A DNA stretch of 64,000 nt from JAWQFO01 sp033436665 (GTDB taxonomy: Bacteria > Pseudomonadota > Alphaproteobacteria > Rhodobacterales > Rhodobacteraceae): positions 62,001 to 126,000 of the forward strand of contig NZ_JAWQFO010000007.1 in the NCBI RefSeq assembly GCF_033436665.1, written 5' to 3'. Within the stretch, counting starts at the first letter, position 1. Each line of letters starts with the position of its first letter. Both the position numbers and the translations under genes were made by a program. The notes beneath the pieces are model-generated. The model saw nothing but the letters and a program-made list of their open reading frames with translations, had not been told where the DNA came from and made no database searches. Below are positions 7,876 through 16,371 of this stretch, piece by piece.

Positions 7876-9204
7876 TCACTTCTGCAGCGGCGACCAGGAC
7901 GGGTCGGACCCGCCCTCGGGCGTGCGCACGGGGCGCAGGTTGCGCCCGGTGATGTCCACCGAATAGAGCGACGAGCGCCCGTCCGCACCCTGGGTTTCGC
8001 GCGAGAACATGATCACGCGCCCGTTCGGCGCCCAGGTCGGCCCCTCGTCGAGAAAAGACGCAGTCAGCAGGCGTTCCTCGGAGCCGTCTGTGCGCATCAC
8101 GCCGATGTGGAAGCGCCCGTTGTTCTGCTTGGTAAATGCAATGAGATCGCCGCGCGGCGACCAGACGGGCGTGCCGTAGCGTCCCTCGCCGAACGAGATG
8201 CGCTGCGCCTCGCCGCCCGTTGCGCTCATGATGTAGAGCTGCTGTGTGCCCGAACGGTCGCTTTCGAAGACGATCTGGCTGCCGTCCGGCGAATACCCCG
8301 GGGCGGTCTCGATCGAGGGCGCGGTCGTCAGACGCACAGACTGGCCGGAATTGACGTCCATCGTGAAGATGTCGGTGTTCCCGCCCTGCTCCAGCGAATA
8401 GAGGATGGTCTGACCCGAGGGCGCGAAACGCGGCGCGAAACTCATCGTGCCGTCCGGCGTCTGCAACTGGCGGCGCTGCACCGAGCCTACGTCCATGATG
8501 TAGATGCGCGGGAAGCCGCTTTCGTAGCTGGTAAAGAGGATGCGGTCGCCCTGAGGCGAGAAGCGCGGCGCCAGCACAAGCGAACTGCTGTCGGTCAGAA
8601 ACTGCACGTTCGCCCCGTCATAATCCATCACGGCGAGCCGCTTGGCGCGATTGTCCTTGGGACCGGTTTCGGAGACGTAGACCACGCGGCTGTCGAAGTA
8701 GCCGCCCTCTCCGGTGATCCGGCTGTAGACCGCGTCGGCGACCTTGTGCGCCATGCGCCGCCAGCCGTCGGTGGTGCCCGAGAATTGCAATCCGCCGCCC
8801 ATCTCGGCCCCCGAGAAAACGTCGTAGAGCCGGAACTTCACGTTCATCGTGTTGCCTTGCACCGAGACCGCGCCGGTGATCAGCGCCTGCGCGTTGATCG
8901 CCTTCCAATCGGCGTATTGCACCGGGGCCGCGAAGCTCGAGACGTTACTGATGAAGGCCGACGCCGGGATCTCGCGGAAAAGCCCGGTGCCGGTGAGATC
9001 GGCCGAGACGACCTGCGTCACCTGTGCCGCCATCTGTCCGGCTTCGGCGGTCTCGGCCTCGAAGACCGGGATGGCGAAGGGCAGCGGTTCGATCACGCCT
9101 TCGGTGATCTCGATCCGGAGCGGCCCCTGCTGGGCCTGACCCTGCACCGGCATCCATGCCGCGAGACATCCCGCCGCGACCAGCAACAACGCTCTGAAAA
9201 TCAT
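7876..9204 (-). CDS. tolB: Tol-Pal system beta-propeller protein TolB
   Basis: Periplasmic protein that binds Pal and is pulled by TolA during cell constriction. The product is 442 aa from ATG 9204, with a signal peptide at about 1-24 (cleavage near QAQQ). An N-terminal alpha/beta domain is followed by PD40 beta-propeller repeats, with recurring PRFSPQGDRI, PRFAPSGQTI and YSPDGSQIVF units. Its ATG overlaps the tolA stop in an ATGA, which fixes the start and shows translational coupling. The frame upstream of this start is only an antisense image of tolA. Confidence 0.96.
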   Translation of the reverse strand: MIFRALLLVAAGCLAAWMPVQGQAQQGPLRIEITEGVIEPLPFAIPVFEAETAEAGQMAAQVTQVVSADLTGTGLFREIPASAFISNVSSFAAPVQYADWKAINAQALITGAVSVQGNTMNVKFRLYDVFSGAEMGGGLQFSGTTDGWRRMAHKVADAVYSRITGEGGYFDSRVVYVSETGPKDNRAKRLAVMDYDGANVQFLTDSSSLVLAPRFSPQGDRILFTSYESGFPRIYIMDVGSVQRRQLQTPDGTMSFAPRFAPSGQTILYSLEQGGNTDIFTMDVNSGQSVRLTTAPSIETAPGYSPDGSQIVFESDRSGTQQLYIMSATGGEAQRISFGEGRYGTPVWSPRGDLIAFTKQNNGRFHIGVMRTDGSEERLLTASFLDEGPTWAPNGRVIMFSRETQGADGRSSLYSVDITGRNLRPVRTPEGGSDPSWSPLQK

Positions 9205-10346
9205 TTCACACGCATCCTTTCGGGATTGAATGTCATCTCGATTTCCTGCCAGTGCCCGTATTTCTCGGGTGGCAGGGCAAAACCCTTGGCGCCGCAGCGG
9301 ATGATGGCCCGGCGCGCCGCCTCGAAGGCCTGTCGCGCCGATGCGTCCGTTCCGCCCGATTGCGACAGCATCCGGATCGAGCCGGTGATTGGTGTGGCAT
9401 CCTGGTTCATGGCCACAGACACCACCACCGTCGTTTTCAGCGCGTCCGAGGACAACGAGCCGACATTCCAGCAGTTCGATACGGCGACGCGCAGCGATTC
9501 TTTCTCGCCTGCCGTCATCGGCGGCCCGCTGGGGGCGGACGGCGCACTTGACGGCTGCTGCGACAGCGCCTCGGCCAGCGCGTCGGCAACGGCGTCCTCC
9601 GTGGTGTCTTCCGCCGGCGCCTCGACGGTTTCCTGGGGCGTTTCCGCAGGCTCCGGTTCCGGCTCGGGGGTCTCGGCGACCTGCGGCGCAGGTTCGGGAC
9701 GGCGCGCCGGCGGACGCGGCGACTGGTCCGGCGCCCGCGCCGGCTTTTCGGCCTCGGTGACGATCTCGGTCGCCGCCTCTTCCGGCGCGGTCGCCTCCTG
9801 CGCCTCGCGTGTCTCGGTTTCGCCGCCTGCATCGGGCGTCACCGCCTCCTGCTCTACCGGATCCGGGGCCGCATCGGGTTCGGGCTGCGCCACAGGTTCC
9901 GGGGCGACACGATCCGCCGCGCGCGGAGTCGGGCTTTCGGCCACGTCCGGGACCGGCACCGAAAGGTCGGAAGGGGGCTCGGGCAGTTCGGGCGCGGCCT
10001 CGGACACATCGGCCTGCGGCGGCGGTTCGGGCAGTTGCTCGGGCGGTGTCTCTGCCGGTTCGGGCGCATCGGTCCGCTGCGGCGGGCGCAGCACGGTTTC
10101 GGGATCGGGGGCCGAGTCGACCTCCGGCGCGTCCTCGGTCTGCTCGGGTGCGCTGGGTTGCTCGACATCGGTTGTGGAGTCCGGCGCGCGCTGACCGGCC
10201 ACGAGGGCCGCGTACTCCTCGCCGGAAATGATCGAAACGTCCGTCATCTCGAACGGCAACGGCTCTGCCGCGAAAACGTTCCCGAACAGCGCCCAACCGA
10301 GCAGGGCCAGATGTCCCGCGCCCGATATGTAGTGCCCGACATGCAC
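9201..10346 (-). CDS. tolA: TolA-like cell envelope protein, Pro/Glu-rich type
   Basis: Links the inner-membrane TolQR motor to TolB-Pal. The 381-aa product has one N-terminal membrane segment at about 7-27. A long low-complexity central region (about 50-265) is dominated by Pro, Glu, Ala and Asp, with repeated PEP and EPA units. The C-terminal domain (about 275-381) is TonB/TolA-like, with an NCWNVG segment. The linker composition differs from the Ala/Lys/Glu helical domain II of enterobacterial TolA, so it is probably extended rather than a coiled helix. The gene lies 6 bases downstream of tolR and overlaps tolB. Confidence 0.9.
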   Translation of the reverse strand: MHVGHYISGAGHLALLGWALFGNVFAAEPLPFEMTDVSIISGEEYAALVAGQRAPDSTTDVEQPSAPEQTEDAPEVDSAPDPETVLRPPQRTDAPEPAETPPEQLPEPPPQADVSEAAPELPEPPSDLSVPVPDVAESPTPRAADRVAPEPVAQPEPDAAPDPVEQEAVTPDAGGETETREAQEATAPEEAATEIVTEAEKPARAPDQSPRPPARRPEPAPQVAETPEPEPEPAETPQETVEAPAEDTTEDAVADALAEALSQQPSSAPSAPSGPPMTAGEKESLRVAVSNCWNVGSLSSDALKTTVVVSVAMNQDATPITGSIRMLSQSGGTDASARQAFEAARRAIIRCGAKGFALPPEKYGHWQEIEMTFNPERMRVK

Positions 10347-10352
10347 CGCGCG

Positions 10353-10826
10353 CTACCCGTCCCTGCCATCCATGGTCGGCCCGCCAATATCCGTGACCAG
10401 CCCGATGTTGGAGAACCCGCCGGCGTTGAGCGCGCCCATGACCTCCATAACGGTGGCATAGGGCACCGCGCCGTCGGCGCGCAGGAACAGCCGGTCGCTG
10501 GTCCGCTCGGCCGCGATCGCGCGCAGCTTGGGGACCAACTCGTCGCGGGCCGTTTCGGTGGTCTGGATCTGCACGCCGCCATTGGCGGTGATCGTCACCG
10601 TCAGCGGTTCCTCCTGATCAACGGGCAAGGCCTGCGCCGCGGTCTTGGGAAGCTCGACCGGCACGCCGACCGTCAGAAGCGGGGCGGCGACCATGAAGAT
10701 GATCAGCAGCACCAGCATCACGTCGACGAACGGTGTGACGTTGATCTCGGACATCGGCACCGCCCGGCTGGTGCGGCGCCGGCGCTTTAGCGCTCCACCG
10801 GCTTTCTGTACGACCCCCGCGCCCAT
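10353..10826 (-). CDS. tolR: Biopolymer transport protein TolR (ExbD family)
   Basis: Part of the proton-driven TolQR motor. The 157-aa product has a basic N-terminus (KRRRR at about 14-18), then INVTPFVDVMLVLLIIFMVA, which holds the single membrane helix with the essential proton-path Asp at residue 35. A periplasmic domain follows. It starts just after the tolQ stop and is followed closely by tolA. Confidence 0.96.
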   Translation of the reverse strand: MGAGVVQKAGGALKRRRRTSRAVPMSEINVTPFVDVMLVLLIIFMVAAPLLTVGVPVELPKTAAQALPVDQEEPLTVTITANGGVQIQTTETARDELVPKLRAIAAERTSDRLFLRADGAVPYATVMEVMGALNAGGFSNIGLVTDIGGPTMDGRDG

Positions 10827-10827
10827 G

Positions 10828-11523
10828 TCAGCTGTCCAGTTGTCGGCTGAGGATGGTTGCGAATTCGTCCGCGAAGGCTTCGTAGCCGGCGAGGATCTTG
10901 TCGCAGTCCGCCATCAGCTTGTTGTAGAAGATCACCGCCGGTATCGCCGCCAGCAGGCCGAGGCCTGTGGCCATCAGCGCCTCGGCGATGCCCGGGGCGA
11001 CGACGGCGAGGTTGGTGTTCTGCTGCGCGGCAATCTCGACGAAGGCATTCATGATCCCGATCACCGTGCCGAACAGGCCTATGAACGGCGTCGAGGAGCC
11101 GACCGTGGCAAGAACCGTCAACCCGTTGCGCAGGTACTCCGCCTCCTTGTTGATCGCCACGTCCATCGAGCGGTCGATACGGGCCGTGGCCCCGGGGATC
11201 AGCCCGCCGTCGTCACGGTGCGACCGCCGCCATTCCATCATGCCGGCGGCGAATATCTTTTCCGAAGCGCCCGAAGGCGCCGGCCCGATCTTCTCGAAAA
11301 GCTCGTCGAGCGGCTCCCCGGACCAGAAGGCCTGGTCGAACTCCTCGGCCTCGGCCCGGGCGCGGCGATAGAGGATCAGCTTCATCACGATGATCGACCA
11401 CGACCAGAACGAAGCCGCGATCAGCATGATCACGACGAGTTTGACGGTGAAGGTGGCGCGGGCGAAAAGCCCCCAGAAGGAGAAATCGATCTCCTGCGCC
11501 ATTGCCAGCGTTTCAGCTTCCAT
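10828..11523 (-). CDS. tolQ: TolQ motor subunit (MotA/TolQ/ExbB family)
   Basis: Inner-membrane proton channel subunit that energises TolA. The product is 231 aa from ATG 11523, with a GAGCAGG ribosome site upstream. Three membrane segments are visible: near residues 20-42, in VGSSTPFIGLFGTVIGIMNAF, and in MATGLGLLAAIPAVIFYN. The GTVIGI and AIPAVI cores are family hallmarks. The frame is open 25 codons further upstream, but that part is not conserved. The gene lies 119 bases downstream of ybgC. Confidence 0.95.
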   Translation of the reverse strand: MEAETLAMAQEIDFSFWGLFARATFTVKLVVIMLIAASFWSWSIIVMKLILYRRARAEAEEFDQAFWSGEPLDELFEKIGPAPSGASEKIFAAGMMEWRRSHRDDGGLIPGATARIDRSMDVAINKEAEYLRNGLTVLATVGSSTPFIGLFGTVIGIMNAFVEIAAQQNTNLAVVAPGIAEALMATGLGLLAAIPAVIFYNKLMADCDKILAGYEAFADEFATILSRQLDS

Positions 11524-11642
11524 GACCTGCTCTTTGCTCAATACTGCCTGTGGCCGTTCTTTGGCGGCCTGATTGGGCGCGAATCTACAGCAGAGCAACA
11601 GGGAAAGCTATCACTATGCTGTCAGCAGGCGACCCGGTGGTC

Positions 11643-12038
11643 TCAGAACCGGTCAGGTGGGCGTAACAGGCGGAGTTCTGCCGGAAGCCGCGCAGGCCGT
11701 CCGGCCGCCCCGATACACACCACCGTGACGTCGGCGCGAAACAGCAACTGTTCCCCGCGGACGACCTCCTGCCGCATGACCATTCGGGCGGGCGTCAGGC
11801 TGGCGACTTCGGTGCGCACCTCAAGCAGGTCGTCGAAGACGGCGGGGGCGATGTAGTCGGCCTCAACGCGACGCACAGCGAACACCACGCCCTCGGCCTT
11901 CATGGCTAACTGGTCGATCCCGATCTCACGCACCCATTCGCTGCGCGCACGCTCGATGAACCGCAGGTAATTGGCATAATAGACGATGCCGCCCATGTCG
12001 GTGTCTTCGTAATAGACCCGGATCGACAGACGGTGCAT
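11643..12038 (-). CDS. ybgC: Tol-Pal-associated acyl-CoA thioesterase YbgC
   Basis: A 131-aa hot-dog-fold thioesterase of the 4-hydroxybenzoyl-CoA thioesterase class. The signature YYEDTDMGGIVYYANYL lies at residues 9-25, with the probable catalytic Asp at 14. Members hydrolyse short-chain or ACP-linked acyl groups and are nearly always encoded at the head of tol-pal operons. It begins 3 bases after the stop of the SnoaL-like gene upstream, so it is also linked to the ruv cluster. Confidence 0.92.
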   Translation of the reverse strand: MHRLSIRVYYEDTDMGGIVYYANYLRFIERARSEWVREIGIDQLAMKAEGVVFAVRRVEADYIAPAVFDDLLEVRTEVASLTPARMVMRQEVVRGEQLLFRADVTVVCIGAAGRPARLPAELRLLRPPDRF

Positions 12039-12041
12039 CGC

Positions 12042-12392
12042 TCAGCCCTCCCGGTGGCAGGCCGAGGCCGCGAGCACCCGGCCGTCGCTGTCGAACTGCA
12101 GCGTCTCGGCGGCAAGGCGACCTTTGTGGTTCCGGTAGGTGATGACCAGCGTATCGAAGCCCTCGAAGACGTCCAGAACCTCGAAGGCGAGGTCGGGCTG
12201 GGCTTCGAGTGCCTGAGACCAGTAGTCGCGCAGCGCGTCCCTGCCCTCGAGCCGCCCCCGTCCAACCAGCGCCTCGGCCTTGCGGGAGGTAAAGACAACA
12301 TCCTCGCGGTAGTGCGACAGGATGCGGTCGAGGTCGTGGCTGTTCCAGCCGGCGGCCCAGTCTGCGGCGAAAGCCCGCGCGTCAGGTGTCAT
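12042..12392 (-). CDS. SnoaL-like / NTF2-fold small protein
   Basis: A 116-aa protein with the hallmarks of a SnoaL/DUF4440-type NTF2 fold: WAAGWNSHDLDRILSHYREDVVF near the N-terminus, EGRDALRDYWSQAL in the middle and AAETLQFDSDGRVLAA near the end. Such domains bind small hydrophobic ligands or act as minor enzymes, and no specific substrate can be named. ATG at 12392 overlaps the stop of the preceding gene in an ATGA, which supports the start. The open frame upstream of that start is an antisense/alternate-frame image of the neighbour. Confidence 0.8.
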   Translation of the reverse strand: MTPDARAFAADWAAGWNSHDLDRILSHYREDVVFTSRKAEALVGRGRLEGRDALRDYWSQALEAQPDLAFEVLDVFEGFDTLVITYRNHKGRLAAETLQFDSDGRVLAASACHREG

Positions 12393-13042
12393 TGCAGCGG
12401 CCCCATCCGCGCCATGAGCCGCAGCGCGTGCGAGGGATCCGACGCAGCGGCCGGCAGCACCGGGTCGTAGGCCGCGCGCAACAAGGCCGCAATTTCGGGG
12501 CGCAGGATCACCCGTTCGCCAGCGATTGCTAGCGGCGAGCGGTCCTGGAATGCGAGGTCCGACCAGAGAAGCGCCGACTGTACCACCTGCGACAAGGCCA
12601 GGGTCTCGGCCGGCACCGCCGAGAGATGTTCGTCCATGCGCAGGAACACGAAACAGGCCCGGATCGCGCCCGCCTCGTCGAAGCGAAAGATGCGGTACTG
12701 GTTGGCGTCTTCCTGTTCCAGCCGCACCACCAGCGGGCCGAGGTCCGGGATCAACCGGTCGAGGCCGGAAACCTCCGGAAGTTCCGACCATTCGCGGAAG
12801 AAGAACGTCATGAAGTTGCTGCCAAGTTCGGGATCGGTCTCCGCCATCTTGTGCCCTGACAGCAGCATCACCGCCTCGAGCGCGCCCTTGACGACCGAGA
12901 GCGTGGTGTCTTCGACCCCGAAGATCACCGGGGCGATCGGACGCCCCCAGCGCGCGCAGGCAAAGCTGCCGTCCGAGCGCGTGAACAGCGCCTCGATCTC
13001 ATCGGCCGTCAACATCGGGCCGGATGCGGTGTCGTTCGTCAT
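12389..13042 (-). CDS. Conserved protein of unknown function between ruvB and ybgC
   Basis: A 217-aa protein whose family I do not recognise. It has no signal peptide or clear membrane helix, and is acidic with a mixed alpha/beta look. The N-terminal part reads LTADEIEALF, and a central part reads FMTFFFREWSELPEV. ATG at 13042 overlaps the ruvB stop in an ATGA, and its own stop overlaps the next start the same way. It is therefore translated as part of a coupled chain from ruvB to the SnoaL-like gene. Codon use matches the neighbours. The position suggests a Rhodobacteraceae-conserved cytosolic protein, but no function can be assigned. Confidence 0.75.
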   Translation of the reverse strand: MTNDTASGPMLTADEIEALFTRSDGSFACARWGRPIAPVIFGVEDTTLSVVKGALEAVMLLSGHKMAETDPELGSNFMTFFFREWSELPEVSGLDRLIPDLGPLVVRLEQEDANQYRIFRFDEAGAIRACFVFLRMDEHLSAVPAETLALSQVVQSALLWSDLAFQDRSPLAIAGERVILRPEIAALLRAAYDPVLPAAASDPSHALRLMARMGPLQ

Positions 13043-14058
13043 TCGAAGAGGTCCGTCTGGCCGCGCGGCGGTGCGATCCCGAGGTGCGCCCAGCCCTTCT
13101 GCGCCAGCATCCGGCCGCGCGGCGTGCGCTGGATCAGCCCTTGCTGCAAAAGGAACGGCTCGATCACCTCCTCCAGCGAATCCCGGCTTTCCGACAGCGC
13201 CGCGCCCAGCGTTTCGATGCCCACCGGGCCGCCGCCGTAGTTCTCGGCGATCAGGCGCAGGTAGCGCCGGTCGGCCCCGTCGAGACCGAGGTGATCGACG
13301 CCGAGCCGTGTCAGCGCCATGTCGGCCAACGCCCGTGTCACGCGCCCGTCACCCTCGACCACGGCGAAATCCACCACGCGCCGCAGCAGCCGCCCGGCGA
13401 TCCGCGGCGTCCCGCGCGAGCGCTTCGCAATCTCGCGCGCACCGCCTTCGCCCGCCGGGGCCCCGAGCTTGCGGGCGTTGCGCTCGACGATGATGAAAAG
13501 CTCGTCCTCGGTGTAGAAGTTGAGGCGGGTGGGAATGCCGAACCGGTCGCGCAACGGTGTCGTGAGAAGCCCCATGCGCGTGGTGGCGCCGACCAGGGTG
13601 AAGGGCTGCAATTCGATGCGCACGGTGCGCGCCGCCGGCCCTTCGCCGATGACGAGATCCAGCTCGAAGTCCTCGAGCGCAGGGTAAAGGACCTCTTCGA
13701 CCGCCGGGTTCAGGCGGTGGATCTCGTCGATGAACAGAACGTCGCGCGCCTCGAGGTTGGTCAGGATCGCCGCGAGGTCTCCGGCCTTGGCGAGCACAGG
13801 ACCCGAGGTCATGCGGAAGTTCACACCCAGTTCGCGCGCCATGATCTGCGCAAGCGTGGTCTTTCCCAGGCCGGGCGGCCCGTGGAACAGCGTGTGATCC
13901 ATCGCTTCGCCACGCTGGCGCGCGGACTGGATGAAAACCCTGAGATTGGCCCGTGCCTCAGCCTGCCCGACGAACTCGTCAAGTGCCTGGGGCCGCAGCG
14001 CGCGGTCGGCATCCTCCGGCATCGGGTCGGGACGGACTGTGGGATCGATTTCGGTCAT
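13039..14058 (-). CDS. ruvB: Holliday junction branch-migration ATPase RuvB
   Basis: Hexameric AAA+ motor that drives branch migration with RuvA. The product is 339 aa. Walker A GPPGLGKT is at 60-67 and Walker B FIDEIH ends at 114, followed by the sensor segment LVGATTRMGLLTTPLRDRFG and the C-terminal winged-helix domain with RTPRGR. It is downstream of ruvA by 40 bases, in the standard ruvC-ruvA-ruvB order, and overlaps the next gene by 4 bases. Confidence 0.97.
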   Translation of the reverse strand: MTEIDPTVRPDPMPEDADRALRPQALDEFVGQAEARANLRVFIQSARQRGEAMDHTLFHGPPGLGKTTLAQIMARELGVNFRMTSGPVLAKAGDLAAILTNLEARDVLFIDEIHRLNPAVEEVLYPALEDFELDLVIGEGPAARTVRIELQPFTLVGATTRMGLLTTPLRDRFGIPTRLNFYTEDELFIIVERNARKLGAPAGEGGAREIAKRSRGTPRIAGRLLRRVVDFAVVEGDGRVTRALADMALTRLGVDHLGLDGADRRYLRLIAENYGGGPVGIETLGAALSESRDSLEEVIEPFLLQQGLIQRTPRGRMLAQKGWAHLGIAPPRGQTDLFE

Positions 14059-14098
14059 AGCCTCTCGGGCCGCCTGCGGCCTCGGATTTCCCCTTAGC

Positions 14099-14761
14099 CT
14101 AGCCCTTCGGGGCCAGGAGTTTCAACGCCGCCCGGATCAGCGCCGAGGTTTCGGCCTCCGGTGCATCCTGCGAAGCCTGCGCCACGGCGCGCGCCGCGTC
14201 CGACGGCGCGTAGCCGAGATTGCCGAGCGCCGAGAGCGCATCGGATTGCGCGGTCGTTTCGGCCCTTGGTGCCGGAGCCGGGGCGGCGGCGGGGGCTTCG
14301 ATGACCTCTGCGGGCGTGTCGCCGCTTGCCTGCGCGACGGTTCCGCCCATGGCCATCATGCCCGGCGCCTTGTCCTTGAGGTCGAGCACGACGCGCTGCG
14401 CGATCTTGGGCCCGATGCCCTTCGCGGCTTTCACCGAGTTCCAGTCGCCAAGCGCGATTGCGCGGGCCAGCCCGTCGGGGCCGAGCGCGCCGAGGATGGC
14501 CAGCGACGCCTTGGCCCCCACGCCCTGCACCGTGGTCAGCAGGCGATGCCACTCCTTCTCGGCCAACGTGGTGAAGCCGAACAGCTGCATCAGGTCCTCG
14601 CGCACGACGAGGTCGGTGTAAAGCGCAACGATCTCTCCGGTCCCGGGCAGCGCGGCGAGCGTGCGGTCCGAACAGTAGACGACGTAGCCGACGCCGCCGG
14701 TATCGACGAGGACGTGATCCGCCGCGCGATAGTCGATGCGCCCGGTCAGCTTGCCGATCAT
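14099..14761 (-). CDS. ruvA: Holliday junction branch-migration protein RuvA
   Basis: Tetrameric DNA-binding partner of RuvB. The 220-aa product begins MIGKLTGRIDY. Helix-hairpin-helix motifs lie in the VQGVGAKASLAIL and KGIGPKIAQRVVLDLKDK segments. The C-terminal domain III carries LGNLGYAPSDA, after an Ala/Pro-rich linker. The ATG overlaps the ruvC stop by an ATGA. Confidence 0.97.
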   Translation of the reverse strand: MIGKLTGRIDYRAADHVLVDTGGVGYVVYCSDRTLAALPGTGEIVALYTDLVVREDLMQLFGFTTLAEKEWHRLLTTVQGVGAKASLAILGALGPDGLARAIALGDWNSVKAAKGIGPKIAQRVVLDLKDKAPGMMAMGGTVAQASGDTPAEVIEAPAAAPAPAPRAETTAQSDALSALGNLGYAPSDAARAVAQASQDAPEAETSALIRAALKLLAPKG

Positions 14762-15264
14762 GCGCGGGCCCGCTGTATGGCGGTGGCCAGCGCACCGGCG
14801 CTGCCGTGATGGGCATGACAGATCGCCACCGCGAGCGCATCGGCGGCGTCGGGTCCGGCGATCTCTACACCCGGCAACTGCATCCGGACCATGTGCGCGA
14901 TCTGTACCTTGTCGGCGTGACCCACGCCGACCACGGTCTTCTTGATCTTGTTGGGTGCGTATTCGCCGACCGGCACCCCGGCCTGGGCCGGCACCAGAAG
15001 CGCGATCCCCCGGGCCTGGCCGAGCTTGAGGCTCGACGCGCCGTCGCGGTTGACGAAGGTCTGCTCGACCGCCGCCAGATCCGGCGCGTAGCGGCGCATC
15101 ACGTCACTGAGCTGGGAGTGGAGAGACAGCAGCCGGGTGGCAAGATTGGACCCCTTGGAGTCGCACAGCCCATTGGCGACATGAACCAGCCGCGAGCCGG
15201 AGACGTCGATGATTCCCCACCCCAGGGTCCGCAGACCCGGGTCGATCCCGATCACCCTCGTCAT
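14758..15264 (-). CDS. ruvC: Crossover junction endodeoxyribonuclease RuvC
   Basis: Holliday-junction resolvase. The product is 168 aa from ATG 15264, with the first catalytic Asp at residue 8 in GIDPGLRTLGWG. The acidic segment AAVEQTFVN and a C-terminal segment with DAADALAVAICHAHH supply the remaining metal ligands. The frame continues 15 codons upstream but lacks conservation, and the chosen start gives the usual RuvC N-terminus. It is the first gene of the long minus-strand run that reaches tol-pal. Confidence 0.96.
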   Translation of the reverse strand: MTRVIGIDPGLRTLGWGIIDVSGSRLVHVANGLCDSKGSNLATRLLSLHSQLSDVMRRYAPDLAAVEQTFVNRDGASSLKLGQARGIALLVPAQAGVPVGEYAPNKIKKTVVGVGHADKVQIAHMVRMQLPGVEIAGPDAADALAVAICHAHHGSAGALATAIQRARA

Positions 15265-15594
15265 CTGTACTGCCCCACGATCCTCTTGCGTTTTCCGAGC
15301 CACTAGCACGAAGCGCGAACATCAACCAAGCCCTTCGTGCCGTCACGTCATTTGCTGCGCCGCAACATTCGCCGCGCAGACCGCAGCACGAAAGCGTCTT
15401 CACATGGTCCAAAAACGACTTGCGCGACGTAGATTTTCCCCCTGATTTCCGTCGTTTATCGCAAATCCGGACCCATGCGAAAAACGCATATCAACCTTGC
15501 AGGTTTTCATCTTGCTGAAAAATCGGGCGCCACATATCTGCGGGTCACAGGACGACGGGAATGACCGCCGTCACATTCCCCAAGGACGAGACCA
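15265..15594. other. Intergenic region between divergent ruvC and DUF1127 genes
   Basis: 330 bases with no convincing gene. It must hold the promoter for ruvC on the minus strand and one for the DUF1127 gene on the plus strand. It contains a 15-base palindrome at 15475-15489 and a weak sigma70-like pair, TTGCTG at 15512-15517 and TATCTG at 15535-15540, separated by 17 bases. The DUF1127 ribosome site is an AAGGA just before 15595. Confidence 0.5.
15475..15489. repeat. Palindrome ATGCG-A5-CGCAT
   Basis: A perfect 5-bp inverted repeat around an A5 centre, lying 120 bases upstream of the DUF1127 start and just ahead of the best promoter-like pair. It could be a repressor or activator operator, but no regulator can be named. 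Confidence 0.35.
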
Positions 15595-15813
15595 ATGGCT
15601 ACCTTTGACACCAACACCACGAACTACGCCACCGCGAGCGCCGCGAACCGCGCCGCCCGCTATGTTGGCGACATCATCGCATCCGTGATTGCATGGAACG
15701 ACGCTCGCGTGACCCGCAACGTCCTTTCCGCTCTCAGCGACCGCGAACTCGACGACATTGGCCTGACCCGCGGCGACATCGACAGCGTCGCGACCAGCAC
15801 CTACATCCGTTGA
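15595..15813 (+). CDS. DUF1127 (YjiS-like) small protein
   Basis: A 72-aa protein whose C-terminal half, with NVLSALSDRELDDIGLTRGDI, is the DUF1127 signature, an Arg/Asp-rich helical motif. In alphaproteobacteria small DUF1127 proteins have been linked to phosphate and carbon metabolism and to RNA turnover. The role of this one is not known. It is monocistronic: divergent from ruvC and followed by a hairpin terminator. The ATG has an AAGGA site about 8 bases upstream. Confidence 0.85.
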   Translation: MATFDTNTTNYATASAANRAARYVGDIIASVIAWNDARVTRNVLSALSDRELDDIGLTRGDIDSVATSTYIR

Positions 15814-15852
15814 TGGCACCGCCGCCCACCCGGGCGGACGCCATCAACCGTC

Positions 15853-15887
15853 AAAGCCGCACCCTCCGGACAGGATGGCGCGGCTTT
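15853..15887 (+). terminator. Terminator after the DUF1127 gene
   Basis: An 8-bp stem, 15853-15860 with 15880-15887, closes a 19-base loop that can pair further inside. A short T-rich tail follows at 15885-15895. It lies 40 bases past the DUF1127 stop and also faces the end of the convergent 110-aa gene. Confidence 0.65.
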
Positions 15888-15934
15888 CCTGTTTTCAGAA
15901 CTTGCGTTTTCAGGGTGCGCGGCGCGTACCGGCC

Positions 15935-16267
15935 TCAGCGCATCAGGCTTCCGAGCTTCTCGGTCGCGGGGTCGACCTGCATAATCCAGGCACCGGCGCG
16001 TTCGACAACCGTTCCCTGCTGCAGCGCCTCGACACGCTCCTGATAGGTCAGCGGCCCCAGTGACGCGAGCATGAAGCTCTTGAACGCGACAAAGCACAGC
16101 GCGGTCAGCAGGATCGCGCGCACCGGCACACCGTGGCGCGCCCTGGTAGGACGCAACTCGATCAACCCGTCGGGACCGATCAGCGGGGTGTACCCCTCGG
16201 CCAGGGCCCGGTGTTTCCGCGTAAGCTCCGCGACACGCCGCTGAAATCTGGTGTAAGAGTCTGCCAC
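15935..16267 (-). CDS. Small single-pass membrane protein of unknown function
   Basis: A 110-aa protein with a basic cytoplasmic N-terminus (RFQRRVAELTRKHRAL, possibly helical), one membrane segment at about 49-69 (VRAILLTALCFVAFKSFML) and a short C-terminal tail. I do not recognise the family. It lies downstream of prmA on the same strand with a gap of about 100 bases, and codon use is like the neighbours. It is probably a Rhodobacteraceae-conserved inner-membrane protein. Confidence 0.7.
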   Translation of the reverse strand: MADSYTRFQRRVAELTRKHRALAEGYTPLIGPDGLIELRPTRARHGVPVRAILLTALCFVAFKSFMLASLGPLTYQERVEALQQGTVVERAGAWIMQVDPATEKLGSLMR

Positions 16268-16371
16268 GGCAATCTCCCCTCGATCGAGCCCCCACCCGAC
16301 CTAAAGTTAACGTGTTCTCAGAATGTGGCGAAAACGTGGCAAAGCGTTGAATTGCGGCGAAATTGCGAGGT

